A DNA stretch of 64,000 nt. It comes from Pinus tabuliformis (taxonomy: Eukaryota; Streptophyta; Pinopsida; Pinales; Pinaceae). The notes beneath the pieces were generated by a model. The model did not search any database. It saw nothing but the letters and a program-made list of their open reading frames with translations, and was not told the origin of the DNA. Position 1 is the stretch's first letter; every line of letters begins with the position of its first letter. Below, piece after piece: positions 11,693-21,639 of the stretch. The stretch covers positions 826,716,757-826,780,756 of the forward strand of contig CM062814.1 of assembly GCA_031772625.1 (NCBI GenBank). The letters run 5' to 3'. The translations under genes and the position numbers were made by a program.

Positions 11693-11929
11693 GTAATGAA
11701 GAGGCATGCCTTAGAGACATGATCATTCATGAAAGGGCACCTGCCTAGGGTATATATGCAAGCCCTCATTCTCATTTGTAACCATCTTACATCAATTCAA
11801 TATACGATATTCAATATACAATTACATGTCTTACAATGGAAATTTATGTCTTTGAAGTATGTTAAAGTTTTATGCTGCGTATACGACTTTTGGTCATTAC
11901 AGTTACAAAGGCCGAGGCCCTTTAAGAAG

Positions 11930-13342
11930 TATTAGTGGCTCATTACCTTGCTTTGTGTTGCATATGAAAGTATTGTCAAGCCAATGGCTCTGAGGATCCA
12001 TTTGGTTGCAAGGAAGGTAATTCAATAAAAACATACAAGTCATGTGTGGGGGCAGTTTACACTGGACACTGTGATCTCAGTATGGGAGGCTTTGGAGTGG
12101 ACCTAAGACATTGGCCAACTTCTAAAGATTGATTTTGATAAATCCTATGATCAAGTAGATTGTGGGTAGATAGTGAGCCTGAAAGCAAGGCAACTCTGCA
12201 ATACAAGTACTCTATGACCTCTAGTGCCAAATGGGATGTCTCACTAGATCCTAGCCTTGCTTCCCTCCAAATTCCACTTGAACAAGCCCACAGCTAATTT
12301 CCATGTTGATTGGATACTTCTGAATATCAACAAGGTGTGGGGGGCTTTGGATTTGTGTGATGTCATCTCTTGCCCTCATGCGTTTCAGGAAAGACATCTT
12401 TTTTGGGGGAAATTTGTGTGATGTTGCTTTTCATTCCTAGGGGGATTGATATTCTATGGGACAAGAGTATGGTTTGCTTCCATTGACAAATCATTGGTTA
12501 TGGAGTTGATAGGGCTCAACTCCTAGCTGGACATGTTCAAAATGAATGTTGGGATGTTGGGGCAGTTTTGGAGGGGTTGGGAATGGTGTTTTGCTCGATC
12601 CTTGAAACAATATGACTCAGAATGGCTTCATTCATTGTTGCATAACAATATTCATTAGCCTTGGTTCTCATTAGGAGATGGGGGTAAGTAGATATTGAGG
12701 ATAGGTGTATGCACAAACTTCATGACATTTAGCCTGTTCGGCTTTCATATAAGCATAGAGTATTTGCCTAGCTTGTCATCTACTTGGAGATCCCCTATAA
12801 GGTTCAATTGGGAAAGAATGAGCTGTCTAATGGTCTTTTCCTTGCTTGTCACCATTGGAAGATGGTGAAGCACATTTTTTGTGAGTGCTAATTTATTGGG
12901 AGTTGTTGGAAATACATTCGAGACCACTGTTCAGTTCTCTTTCCTGACAGGATTCGTTGTCATGCCACTTTGTTTGTTGATTGCAACTATCTGGTTCACT
13001 CTCCTATGTTGGGATCTACTAGTGCTCGAGAATTTCTGCCTATTTTCCCTATGGAATACCAGGTGTAAATTTCTTTTTGAGCACAGGCTTAGCTCTTTGT
13101 TTGTGTTTTGTGCCATGTGGCATGATGAGGTATGCCATCAGCTATTGGTTAAGACTGTCTTGTTGATTAAAGATGCTCAAGCTTTATACTCTGGAGTCTG
13201 TAGCATGTTCAGATTTCATCTCAGCATTAGTTGCTTTATGGAAGACGTTATAAGGTTTACTGTATATAGTATATACCACTCTACCTTTTGTGTTGTTGTC
13301 TGTAAATATTTTTCTGTATATATAAGACGTATGTTAAAAAAA
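11930..13342 (+). mobile_element. LINE (L1-like) fragment with poly(A) end
   Basis: This is a 5'-truncated, decayed LINE. The reverse-transcriptase block LKIDFDKSYDQVD at about 12116-12155 matches the conserved plant LINE pattern (LKLDFxKAYDRVxW), and the preceding stretch resembles the usual EALEWA segment. Farther on, about 12850-13080, a frame with FCEC, FIGSCWKYIRDHC and FPMEYQ resembles the C-terminal zinc-knuckle region of plant LINEs. The element ends in an A13 run at about 13330-13342, as expected for L1-type poly(A) tails. Several stops interrupt both blocks. The 5' boundary is uncertain and no clear target duplication was found. An open frame at 12881-13408 is in a different register and is probably not a gene. 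Confidence 0.55.
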
Positions 13343-13839
13343 AAAAAACTTTGCTTTTTAATAGCAGACATAACAAGAAAAAATTCTCTCTACTTCCTAA
13401 TTTTTTGAGTTCAAGAGAAAATAAAATAGATTTATATTTAATGTGATTAGAATTAGTTTTGAGCCAATGGGAATCAGATAAATTCTAGGCAGTTCCTCCA
13501 GTTCTTAGGAAGGGCACTTGTTGATAAAAAAAAATCAAGATACTAAGAGACATGCTTCTTAAAAAACATGATTGATAGCACACTTTTCTAGCTGACATGA
13601 TTATAGTTAACCTTTATTTTCAACCTCAATGCTACATGTTTGTTTGTTAGCTTATATTTATGCTTTTGCTGTGGCTACGCGCACTCTTACAGTTTTTGTC
13701 ACTCACTGTACTTACCCGTGCCATTGACCCACCCGTTGGTCATTTGTTGGACATTAATAACATGATCTTATCTTAGTATGCAGTTTGAATATTGTGTCAT
13801 TTTGTATTTTAACTCCTGTGCAACACTTCTTTGTTGCAG
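13343..13839 (+). other. AT-rich stretch upstream of a DUF616 exon, probably intron
   Basis: No repeat or frame is recognised. It ends with a pyrimidine-rich tract and TTGTTGCAG, a good 3' splice site directly before the exon. Confidence 0.5.
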
Positions 13840-14051
13840 ATCTCACAATATTCCAAGAAGAATGTATGTTTTGTGATGTTTGTTGATGAGAAGACATTGG
13901 AGATGTTGTCTTCAGAAGGCCGACAGCCTGATGGAAATGGACACATAGGCTTATGGAAAATTGTGGTGGTTAGAAACTTACCATACACAGACATGCGGCG
14001 GACTGGGAAAGTGCCAAAACTTTTGACTCATCGTCTCTTCCCATCTGCCAG
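13840..14051 (+). CDS. Internal exon of a DUF616 (MUCI70-like) glycosyltransferase
   Basis: The 212-bp exon encodes about 70 residues typical of the DUF616 family: KKNVCFVMFVDEKTLEM, IGLWKIVVVRNLPYTD, MRRTGKVPKLLTHRLFPSAR. In Arabidopsis the family member MUCI70 is a Golgi protein required for seed-mucilage pectin synthesis, so a cell-wall polysaccharide role is likely (family knowledge). The splice signals are convincing: TTCTTTGTTGCAG ends at 13839 and CCAG/GTACAC lies at 14051/14052. The exon begins in phase 0 and ends after two bases of an Arg codon; family members continue YSIWLDSK, which the intron interrupts. No stop or frameshift is visible. No other exon of the gene was recognised in the window. 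The gene either has introns of many kilobases or this is a stranded piece. Confidence 0.8.
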
Positions 14052-15620
14052 GTACACTCGTGCTTAAGAAGTTTAATTACAAAGAGAAATATTAGAGTAC
14101 TTATCAGTTATAATTTTTATGATGTTCTACTGATTTTCATATTATACTTGAGGTCGTTAGCAAACATGAATTGTCAGGGCCACTGCATGCTTCTTTTACT
14201 CAATATTTTTTTCCTTTCAAATATGTGCATAAAACATCAACACCGAAATCAATTTATTTCCATTTCTGAAGTTCAAATCAATTATGGGATTTATGATATC
14301 AATATTATGCTTTTCCTTGTATCTTGAAATTAGTTACCACACTAAAGAAATATAAAATGATGTATGTTGGAATAACTCAGATTTCTTTTGGTTCTAGTTA
14401 TTTTGTACTTATGAACGTGGGTTTGCAAGTTATCATTAACATTAGTGATGAGAGGAAAAAGTTAAAACTAGGGTCATTTTTAGATTCAGAGAGGAAGCTA
14501 ATCATTTAGACTTAGAAGTCCGACTTCAAGAGAATGCAATTCACTTTATGAGTGTCATTGAAATAACCATTCAACTTTTTCATAGTTGGTAGAGTGATAA
14601 GGGTTGTCCTGATTAAGACAACTTGCCTCATTTCTGATTTGTGTCATTACATTGAAATAGTAGTTATCTGCCTATGAAGGCTTGCTTTGGTGATGTTCCT
14701 TTTAATGCATTATGTTTGGTTACATGAAACACTCTAATGTGTCTATCTGGATTGTGGGTTCTTTATTTGAATTTGTAATCAACGAACAACAAAATTGCAT
14801 GAAAACTGAGGATGTTTAAAGAAAAAAGGATTATCATGAGATTTGGAATATAGAAAATACCTTTTTTTTCTTCCTTTGAGAATCACTTTCAAGGAAATCA
14901 TGACATATTTGTAGTGTATGGTAACGTGACTATCATTGTATTAAGCATATAAAGTTTAATAAAACTAAAGATACCTAAGAATCTCTAACATGAATCTTTG
15001 CCACTGGACTTTAAACAACGTTTGTGGATGCCCATTTGAGCTATGGACATTCCCAATGAACATAAAGTTGGGCTTACTTATACAAGCTGAAGGATGCCTT
15101 TAGGAATGAAATATTTAAGGTTAAAACATCATTACTCTCCATGTCCAAATCATGGGTACCTCTAAGGAGTTGGTTGATTGCCTTATGCGACCATGTATGA
15201 AGAAAGAAATATAAAATCTTTTGTTACTGTCATGATTATAGGAATAGTGTTAATCTTCCTTTGCCACCATGGCTGCGAATTGTTTTGTGGATAGCTGTTT
15301 GCTTTGATTTCCTCTTTATGGAGGTGTAAAGGTGAAACCATTTAAACATGAGATTGTACACAAATTAAATGTAGAGTTATATTACCTTAATCAAAGTATT
15401 GACTGAGCATGAGAGAAATTTTCATTTTTCAAACTCTTTCTTTTGGTGTAAAAGTTATTAATTTCTATTGATTGTAAGTATTTTGTACAATGCATTTTAC
15501 AAAAAAAGGGTGGCATCGATGTCACTGGCGCAGGTTCATAACAATCTGGGTTGGCATTAAAAAGTTCCACACTAGTGTCTAACAGTTGTAAATACTACAT
15601 CAATGTGCTGGCTGACACAA
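14052..15620 (+). other. AT-rich non-coding DNA after the DUF616 exon
   Basis: No open frame of interest and no recognised transposon. It is consistent with the start of a long intron, with GTACACTCG as the donor. Confidence 0.4.
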
Positions 15621-16350
15621 TGTTGAGATTGTAGCTTGGAAGGTGATTCTGCATGGATCAGGTGGCATTACTAGCAGCGAGTCACCTTAATTATCTCTTA
15701 CGACAATGATTCACCTTAATTATCTTTTATAAAAGATAATTAATGAATTTCCCAAGTCAAGACTTTAGACGACAATTTAATTTAATTGCTGGTTAACTTT
15801 TTACTAAAAGACAAAGTCGATGACAAATTAAGTGGTAGCCATTGATCTCAGTGAGTCGAGATCTAATCTCAATCATTGAGATTAGGGATTTCGCTAAAGA
15901 TGAGGGTTTGATCCTTTTAATAGGAGGTTTGAGCCAAAGGACGGATACAATTTTTTTGGCATGAGTTGGGATTCATTGGAGTGCAATTTTTGGCAGCAAG
16001 AGCAAGAAAAGACTAGATTGAGGCAGCTAGAGCAAGATCAGGGCAAGTGATATCAGTAGAGAGGCTGAGATATCTTGGATCGAGTAGGATGAGTTTCTCA
16101 GAGCGAGTAGGCCGAGTTTTCTCTTGTGCCATGAGGCCAAGCTTTCCTTGTGCGTAGAAGTTCTTCAGTTGGGCTGCACATGTGGGTTGAACAATGGCTG
16201 AGATCTTTTGTTGTGTATTTGCCAGAGCAAATTCTTGTAAGACTGCTGTAAAAATTATTTCTTTGGAAGTTGAATAAGAAGCCTAATATTTGATGGTTTT
16301 CCCTACACTAGGGTTCCAGGGTATATTTGTGTTAATGATGGACCTTAGGA
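15621..16350 (+). repeat. Copia LTR remnant, same family as the LTR at 34830
   Basis: It starts TGTTGAGATTGTAGCTTGGA, parallel to TGTTAGATTTTGTAGCTCAG at 34830. Both LTRs share later blocks: repeated 'aggctga/gccgagt' words, GGCTGCACATGTGGG, and a GGTTTTCCC-type motif before a GTAGGGACA-like or equivalent segment. No coding part adjoins it, so it is a solo or truncated LTR. Its 3' end is uncertain. Confidence 0.5.
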
Positions 16351-17537
16351 ACAAGATTCATCAAAATCTACAAGAATAAATAAACAAATTATGGTTAATT
16401 TTAGAAGCCAAATTGAAGTAAAAAAAAATGAATATACTCATGTCAAATCCAACACTATTTTGTGGAGTGCCCCTGCCTTTATGGCATGTTCATGTTTTAT
16501 AAAAAAGAGAATTTTGGACTCTTGTGTGTTATTTGTTTTAAACTCAGTTACAAATTTATTGTCTCAACAAATAATCATAGATCTGAAATAAACAATGCTT
16601 TCTAATTTGATTTGTAACAATAAATATTCTGGGTTTTTAACCAAATAAACAGCAGAAGCAAAAATACTTGAAACCAAATCATATGCAACAGAGCCTCACA
16701 CGTGTGACTGTAATAGGCTATAGAACAACCCTATTTCCTTCGCTTTTCTTCCTTGCTACTTCGCTTGAGTGGGAGACCCTTTAGTCCTATGTCTCTAGCC
16801 AAAATGATGAGATATGTTTGGCTGTGAGTCTCTACTATTATGACCACAGGCAACCTTCTTCTTCCTCGCACATGTGACTGTATTTGCTCTAGAAACTAGC
16901 CTCCAACCTTCGCTTATGCTTCCCTTTACTTTGCTGCACTAGATGCTCCTTGACTTCGTCCTTTTTCGTTCTTTTCTCATCTCCTTAACTTTGCTGATTT
17001 CAGAGCTATATAAGTGCGTTATAGTGGAGTGGACAACCTCTATATATACAGGACTGTCCCTCCCTTTAGGTCGACTAAAAGGCTGACTTGAGGATTGTTT
17101 GTAGGCCGACTTGCTGTCTTACTTCGGATGGATTCTTTGGTGGTGTCACATGCTTTGCTTCGGATGAGACTTGACTTTGCTTGGAGGAGAGTTCTTTGAC
17201 TTCTATACAAACATATACATGATGCAACATGCCCTTAAGGTCTTCAATATTTTCTTTTGACTATTTGACTCACCTATAACACTTTAACTTGTGCTAGACC
17301 TATTTCAAAGAGCAAGAAACTCATTGACATATATTATAAAAGTAATATTTCTTTTCTTGAATAAATACAAATATCAAAAGTACATTTATGAAGACCAGAC
17401 CTAGTTACATTTCCTTCAACATGGATGACCCAACTCACCCTTGGTTTGACATGTGGGGGGGTTGAGGTCTTGATCATAAGGCAAGGTTGGTTTTCCTTGT
17501 TATTGCTACGGATCAGGGTGAGTGTTGGATCGGTAGG
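16351..17537. other. Unassigned non-coding DNA
   Basis: Mostly AT-rich. Two related segments (near 16695 and 16866) share CACRTGTGACTGTAwT and a following CTAkAGAAC block, suggesting a local duplication or an unrecognised LTR. Nothing else is identified. Confidence 0.35.
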
Positions 17538-17610
17538 AGGTGTGATCCAGGTGGATATTGGTGGCCACCTGCCAAGTCCATTTGGACCCCCACCATTTTT
17601 TTGTTTCAAC

Positions 17611-20600
17611 CCATGTTGCTTGGGAGCGGGAGCGACCATTTTCAGAAGCTCCCGGTTTGGGAGCGAATCCGGGAGCGTTTTTTTAAAAATATATATATTT
17701 TTTATATTTTTTAATTTTTGATACATATATGTCAACAAAAACATGTAGAATGATGAATTAGACATAAAAAACATAAAAAAACATAGATTGATCATTGAAC
17801 CATATCACATCAATCATCTAGAAATTATAATCGTCATCAACCATGTCCACAAGTTAGTAAAATACATATTACAACTGCAACATATTGAGTCTCATGAATC
17901 ATGATTCATCAAATTCAATCCTAAAGTTTCAACTTCAAGCTTTCAAAATTGAAAATTCAATAACATTTATCATCATTGATCACCAAAGTTGTACTTGTAA
18001 GCTAAGTTTAACCATTACAAGAAGTAATATCTTAGATATTTCTAAGTCCTAACTTCTAACTGTTAACATGATATGAAATGTTATAAATTTATAAAATGAA
18101 ACATGAATAATGAAATGAAATGAAACAACTTTAGTATTTCACGAAGCATCATATTCATAATTCACAATCATTACCAATGAGTTATAATTGCCAAGGCCCA
18201 ACTTCAAACTTCAAATTTTCATTGTCACAGTGATATATTGTTTACAAAAAATATCATTATGATATGAAAGAGTCAAGAGTCAAGAGTCAAGGACTCAAAA
18301 CTCAACAGTTATGAAAACTAAAGTCTAATAGAAACTAAAAAAGACAAGTAAACTGTAAATCTACATGTGGCCCTTGCCACGAGAGTCTCCAGGAGTATAA
18401 GCAGGTCGTGGTGGTCTTCTAGGAGTCTCCCGCACAAACCGACGACCAGAACTAGAACCTCCACGTGAGGGTGTAGATGGAGGTGGCGACAGCAAAGGAA
18501 CAAGACTCGGACCTCGAGCACTGCTACTGGATGGTGGAGGTGGAGGTGGAGGTGGCATGGCTGCTGCAGCTGCTTCATCTTCATCCCTTACAAGTTCCTC
18601 TTCCAGTTCTTCAATATGTACAATGCCATCCTCCAAATTGTCATCCTCTGGGTGATTGTCCCAAATTTTATTTGTGGGATCCTCATAAGCCCGATCACAG
18701 TAATGACTCAACAACCTCAAGTTGTAGTGCACATAAACCAAGCTTTCTGCTCGGTTTTCATTGTGTCAGTTTCTTTTCACATTATGTATGTAGCTGTAGG
18801 TGCTCCAACACCTCTTTGCAGAAAGTATTTACAACCTGTAAAAGAACTTTTTTTGCCAATTTTGGCAAAAGTCCCTGGCTGCCATATGTTTCCCACCATG
18901 TGAGAGTATCAAATCTATCTCTGTCGTCCATTGCATGGAAGTTACCATACAAACCAGTGCGACTGAAGTATCTGCCTATTTCAAGGCGCACAGCTGCACA
19001 TTCCTCCCTGTCAGGTACCAACTTTTCTAATGCTTCCAAATATCCTCTAGTTACCTCTGGATCTAAATGGGGTTTGGTCCTAACCCCACCCCCTGCTGCA
19101 GGTTGGCCCAACCAAGATGTAGAGTAGTATTTTGGCATAAGGATATACACCAAGCAATGTAGTGGCAGATTAAGTCTATTCCACCGTTCACACACACAAT
19201 CGTGAATCAATTTGTACAAGTCGGGATCTCTGTTATGAACAGTATCTTTTATTTCCTCCAACATGGTATCCATCTGCTCATACAGCTCGCCAATCATTGG
19301 TTTGTCTGTATCTGCAAACCGAATCATGTGATAAATGGGCTTGATGAAATCCAATACTTGCCTCACACTTGTCCAAAATTGACCATCAAGAGCGGCCTCC
19401 TCCACCATTTCAAAACCTCCCCTGTCAGCTGCATTTGTAGCCCTTTCCTTTAATACCTGCCAATGTGGACTTGATACCATGCTAGCCAATGACTCTCTTA
19501 CCTTCAAAAGGCGCCTGAAGGTGAGGTAATAGCTACCAAATCTGGTCTTCGCAATCTTCAACAACTCCAATCTCGAGTGACTGCGGAAAAGGCCATGGGT
19601 ATTGCTATGATTTGTAATAAATTTTATCATTTGTTTGCCTTTCTTGTACAAATCACCAATCCATTGGTATTGTTCATTTTTGTTCTTGACAATATCATGC
19701 AACAAAAGGTTCAATGTGTGAACCAAACATCCAGACCAAAATATGTTGGGGTATTTATCCTCAATAATTGCTCCCGCTGCGTTACAATTAGGAGCATTAT
19801 CAGTGATGACTTGGATGACATTGTATGGACCAATACGCTCAATTGTTTCAAGTAATGCTTCTGCAATGTTGATGGCGGTCTTGAACTTGTCTGAGTAATC
19901 ATGTGCAGTTATAAAGATGGGACCACTAACAGACACAACAAGAACACTTATCAATGGCTTGCCTTTTACATTTGTCCATCCATCAGATACAATGGACACC
20001 CCATGGTCAGTCCAAGAACTTGTCATTCTATTCAAAGAATGTGATATTTTTGCTTTTTCATGATCAAGGCCAACGGTTCTTGCCTTGTCATACCCAGGGC
20101 TCTTGTATCCTTTAGGGGCATCATTTATGGCAGAAACCATTTCGTGCCAATAAGTTGAGCAAAGAACATTGAATGGTATCCCACATGCATAGAGAAACCT
20201 GTAAACCTTTGAATCCACATCATTCCTACACCCCTCATCAAGGAAATCTAATATGGTTCTACGCCTTAAAGATGATGACCCTGTGCCTCCATATCCACTG
20301 CCTTGGGAGGATGTTGAAGGAGTTCTTTGTGATTGTGAGCTTGGTTCAAAGAAACCCCTTGATTTTTTTGATCTGTATTGGGCTTCCTCCTCTTCCCTTA
20401 TGTATTTGGCTCTATCCGCTATTGACACTGCTGTACAAGTTTTGATTCCTATTTATTTGTCTCCATTCCATGGCCTTTTCCCGTAGAGGTGTCTTCTAGC
20501 ACGGGTGTATGAACCTGTGTAATCAGTGTTGCAATGGGGGCAATGAAATTTAGTGGTTCCACCCCCTCTCCCTGTTTCAGCCCTGTTAACATATTTCCAC

Positions 20601-21418
20601 AATGGGGTTTGGTCTTGTTTAGTTTTTGGAGGGTCATGTTCACCCTCCTCCAGCTCCTCCTCACCGGGGTTTTCATCAATTCGACTTTCTCTAGCTTCTT
20701 CATCCCCCTCTTCAGTTTGGCCCCTCCGTTTCCTACTCTCCAGCACCATAATAACCATAAAAAGGACCAAGAAGAGGAAAATGTCAAGAAATATAGCCAG
20801 GTCCATGGTGTTTGATGTTTGTAGGGTTTTGAATCTGCAAATTAATTTAATTTAAATTATTAGTTTAATTTAAATTCATGATTTTTAAACTAAATAAACT
20901 AAATTAACTAAATTAAATTAACTAAATTACTACCTAACTAAATTAAACTAACTAAACTAACTAAATTACTAAGTTACTTACCTCTGCAGGCTTGCTCCTT
21001 GCTCCTCGGCGCTTGCTCCTCGCTTCTCCTTGCTCCTTTGCTCTTGCTCTCCAACAAAATCAACTCAATGAAGTGATAATGAAGTTTTTTTAGGCCCATT
21101 GGGCTTTTAAAACAATTTTTTTTTAATTTTTTTTTTTTTTGAGGTCCGCGAAATTTTTTTCCGCCGGATCGCTCCCGGCGCCGCCCGAAACGCTCCCGGA
21201 GCGATTTTTTAATGCCCGGGAGCGATTGGGAGCGATCGCTCCCCAATCGCTCCTAGGCTTAAAATTTCGCTTTGGGAGCGACGGAGCGACCGCTCCCGAA
21301 AATGGCAGGGAGTGCAATTTTTTTTTCGGGAGCGTGCTCCCGAGCCGCTCCGGAGCCGCTCCCGCCTGGAGTGCGATTCGGGAGCGTGTTCGAGGGGGGG
21401 CGCTCCCCCGCAACTATG
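17611..21418 (-). mobile_element. hAT transposon, autonomous type but decayed
   Basis: A 3.8-kb element within the Ty3 5' LTR. The 8-bp target duplication GTTTCAAC is perfect (17603-17610 and 21419-21426). The related LTR at 26087 shows the empty site (GTTTGTTTCAGC then TTTTCTGTTTCC). The ends are imperfect inverted repeats: CCATGTTGCTTGGGAGCG on the left and CATAGTTGCGGGGGAGCG read inward from the right. Both subterminal zones carry many GGGAGCG words in both orientations (17628-17680 and about 21160-21410). The transposase gene lies between, on the minus strand. This is good support for the hAT superfamily. Confidence 0.9.
18361..20806 (-). pseudogene. hAT transposase, BED zinc finger plus DUF659 core
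   Basis: This is the transposase of the surrounding hAT. The N-terminal part (20453-20806) has a BED-type DNA-binding finger: WKYV, CPHC, GSYTRARRHL, completed by GIKTC just after a TAA at 20453-20455, so one in-frame stop splits the finger from the body. The body (18782-20428, 548 codons) has the DUF659 core with SDGWTN (about residue 145), TDNAPN (about 210) and CLVHTLN (about 232), which fit the hAT catalytic and C-x2-H motifs, and then the WWETYG region. Relative to copy 1, two bases are missing near 18815, shifting the frame before the dimerisation motif. The acidic and proline-rich tail is at 18361-18741 (a run of eight Pro). It is inactive through at least three lesions, but otherwise well preserved. 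Confidence 0.88.
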
Positions 21419-21426
21419 GTTTCAAC

Positions 21427-21639
21427 ATTTCAGTTTCCTTAATTGTAGCACAGTTTACTATTTTTAGCAGTTTTTCGGACTTGAACTTCCAGAGCCGTTT
21501 TGAGGCCCTAAACGACGTTTTTTGGGAAAACTAGGAGCAACATGGGTCCATGGACCGATGTTTCTCTTCCCAAAGTTGTAGTTCTTGGATAGATATTTCT
21601 AACGAGATACTGTGCGCGTCAAACGAAGATCCAGAAGGA
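21427..21639 (+). repeat. Remainder of Ty3 5' LTR after the hAT insertion
   Basis: It matches 26160-26350 of the 3' LTR closely (for example AGGCCCTAAACGACG and GAGCAACATGGGTCCA). It then passes directly into pol-like sequence. Confidence 0.75.

Larger units (their letters stand above)
3242..11901 (+). mobile_element. Non-autonomous LTR element, copy A (split by a copia insertion)
   Basis: A small LTR element whose length is inflated by a nested copia (5725-11692). The 5' LTR is 3242-3540. A primer-binding site TTGGTATCAAAGCC (initiator Met tRNA type) follows at 3541-3554. The internal part is 3555-5633, and the 3' LTR lies at 5634-5724 plus 11698-11901. Probable 5-bp target duplications are GTTGC (3237-3241) and GTTAC (11902-11906), one mismatch. 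The internal region encodes Lys/Glu-rich coiled-coil material (about 4440-5600) rather than reverse transcriptase or integrase. Copy B at 29245-33660 is the same family. Copy A is broken, with many breaks, and is clearly older than the copia inside it. Confidence 0.75.
5634..11901 (+). repeat. 3' LTR of element A, interrupted by copia
   Basis: The LTR is present as 5634-5724 and 11698-11901. The interruption is the copia with its GTAAT target duplication. The uninterrupted 5' LTR supplies the empty-site sequence (GTTAGTAATGAAGAGG), which confirms the insertion point. Confidence 0.75.

Noticed and set aside
12881-13408. Open frame of 175 codons with hydrophobic segments, membrane-protein-like
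   Set aside because: It lies in a different register over a LINE C-terminal region and runs across the poly(A) end; best explained as a chance frame.
18477-19127. Plus-strand frame of 216 codons
   Set aside because: Antisense shadow of the hAT transposase, whose motifs are clear on the minus strand.
20974-21534. Arg/Ser/Gly-rich frames on both strands
   Set aside because: They arise from the GGGAGCG subterminal array of the hAT and not from a gene.
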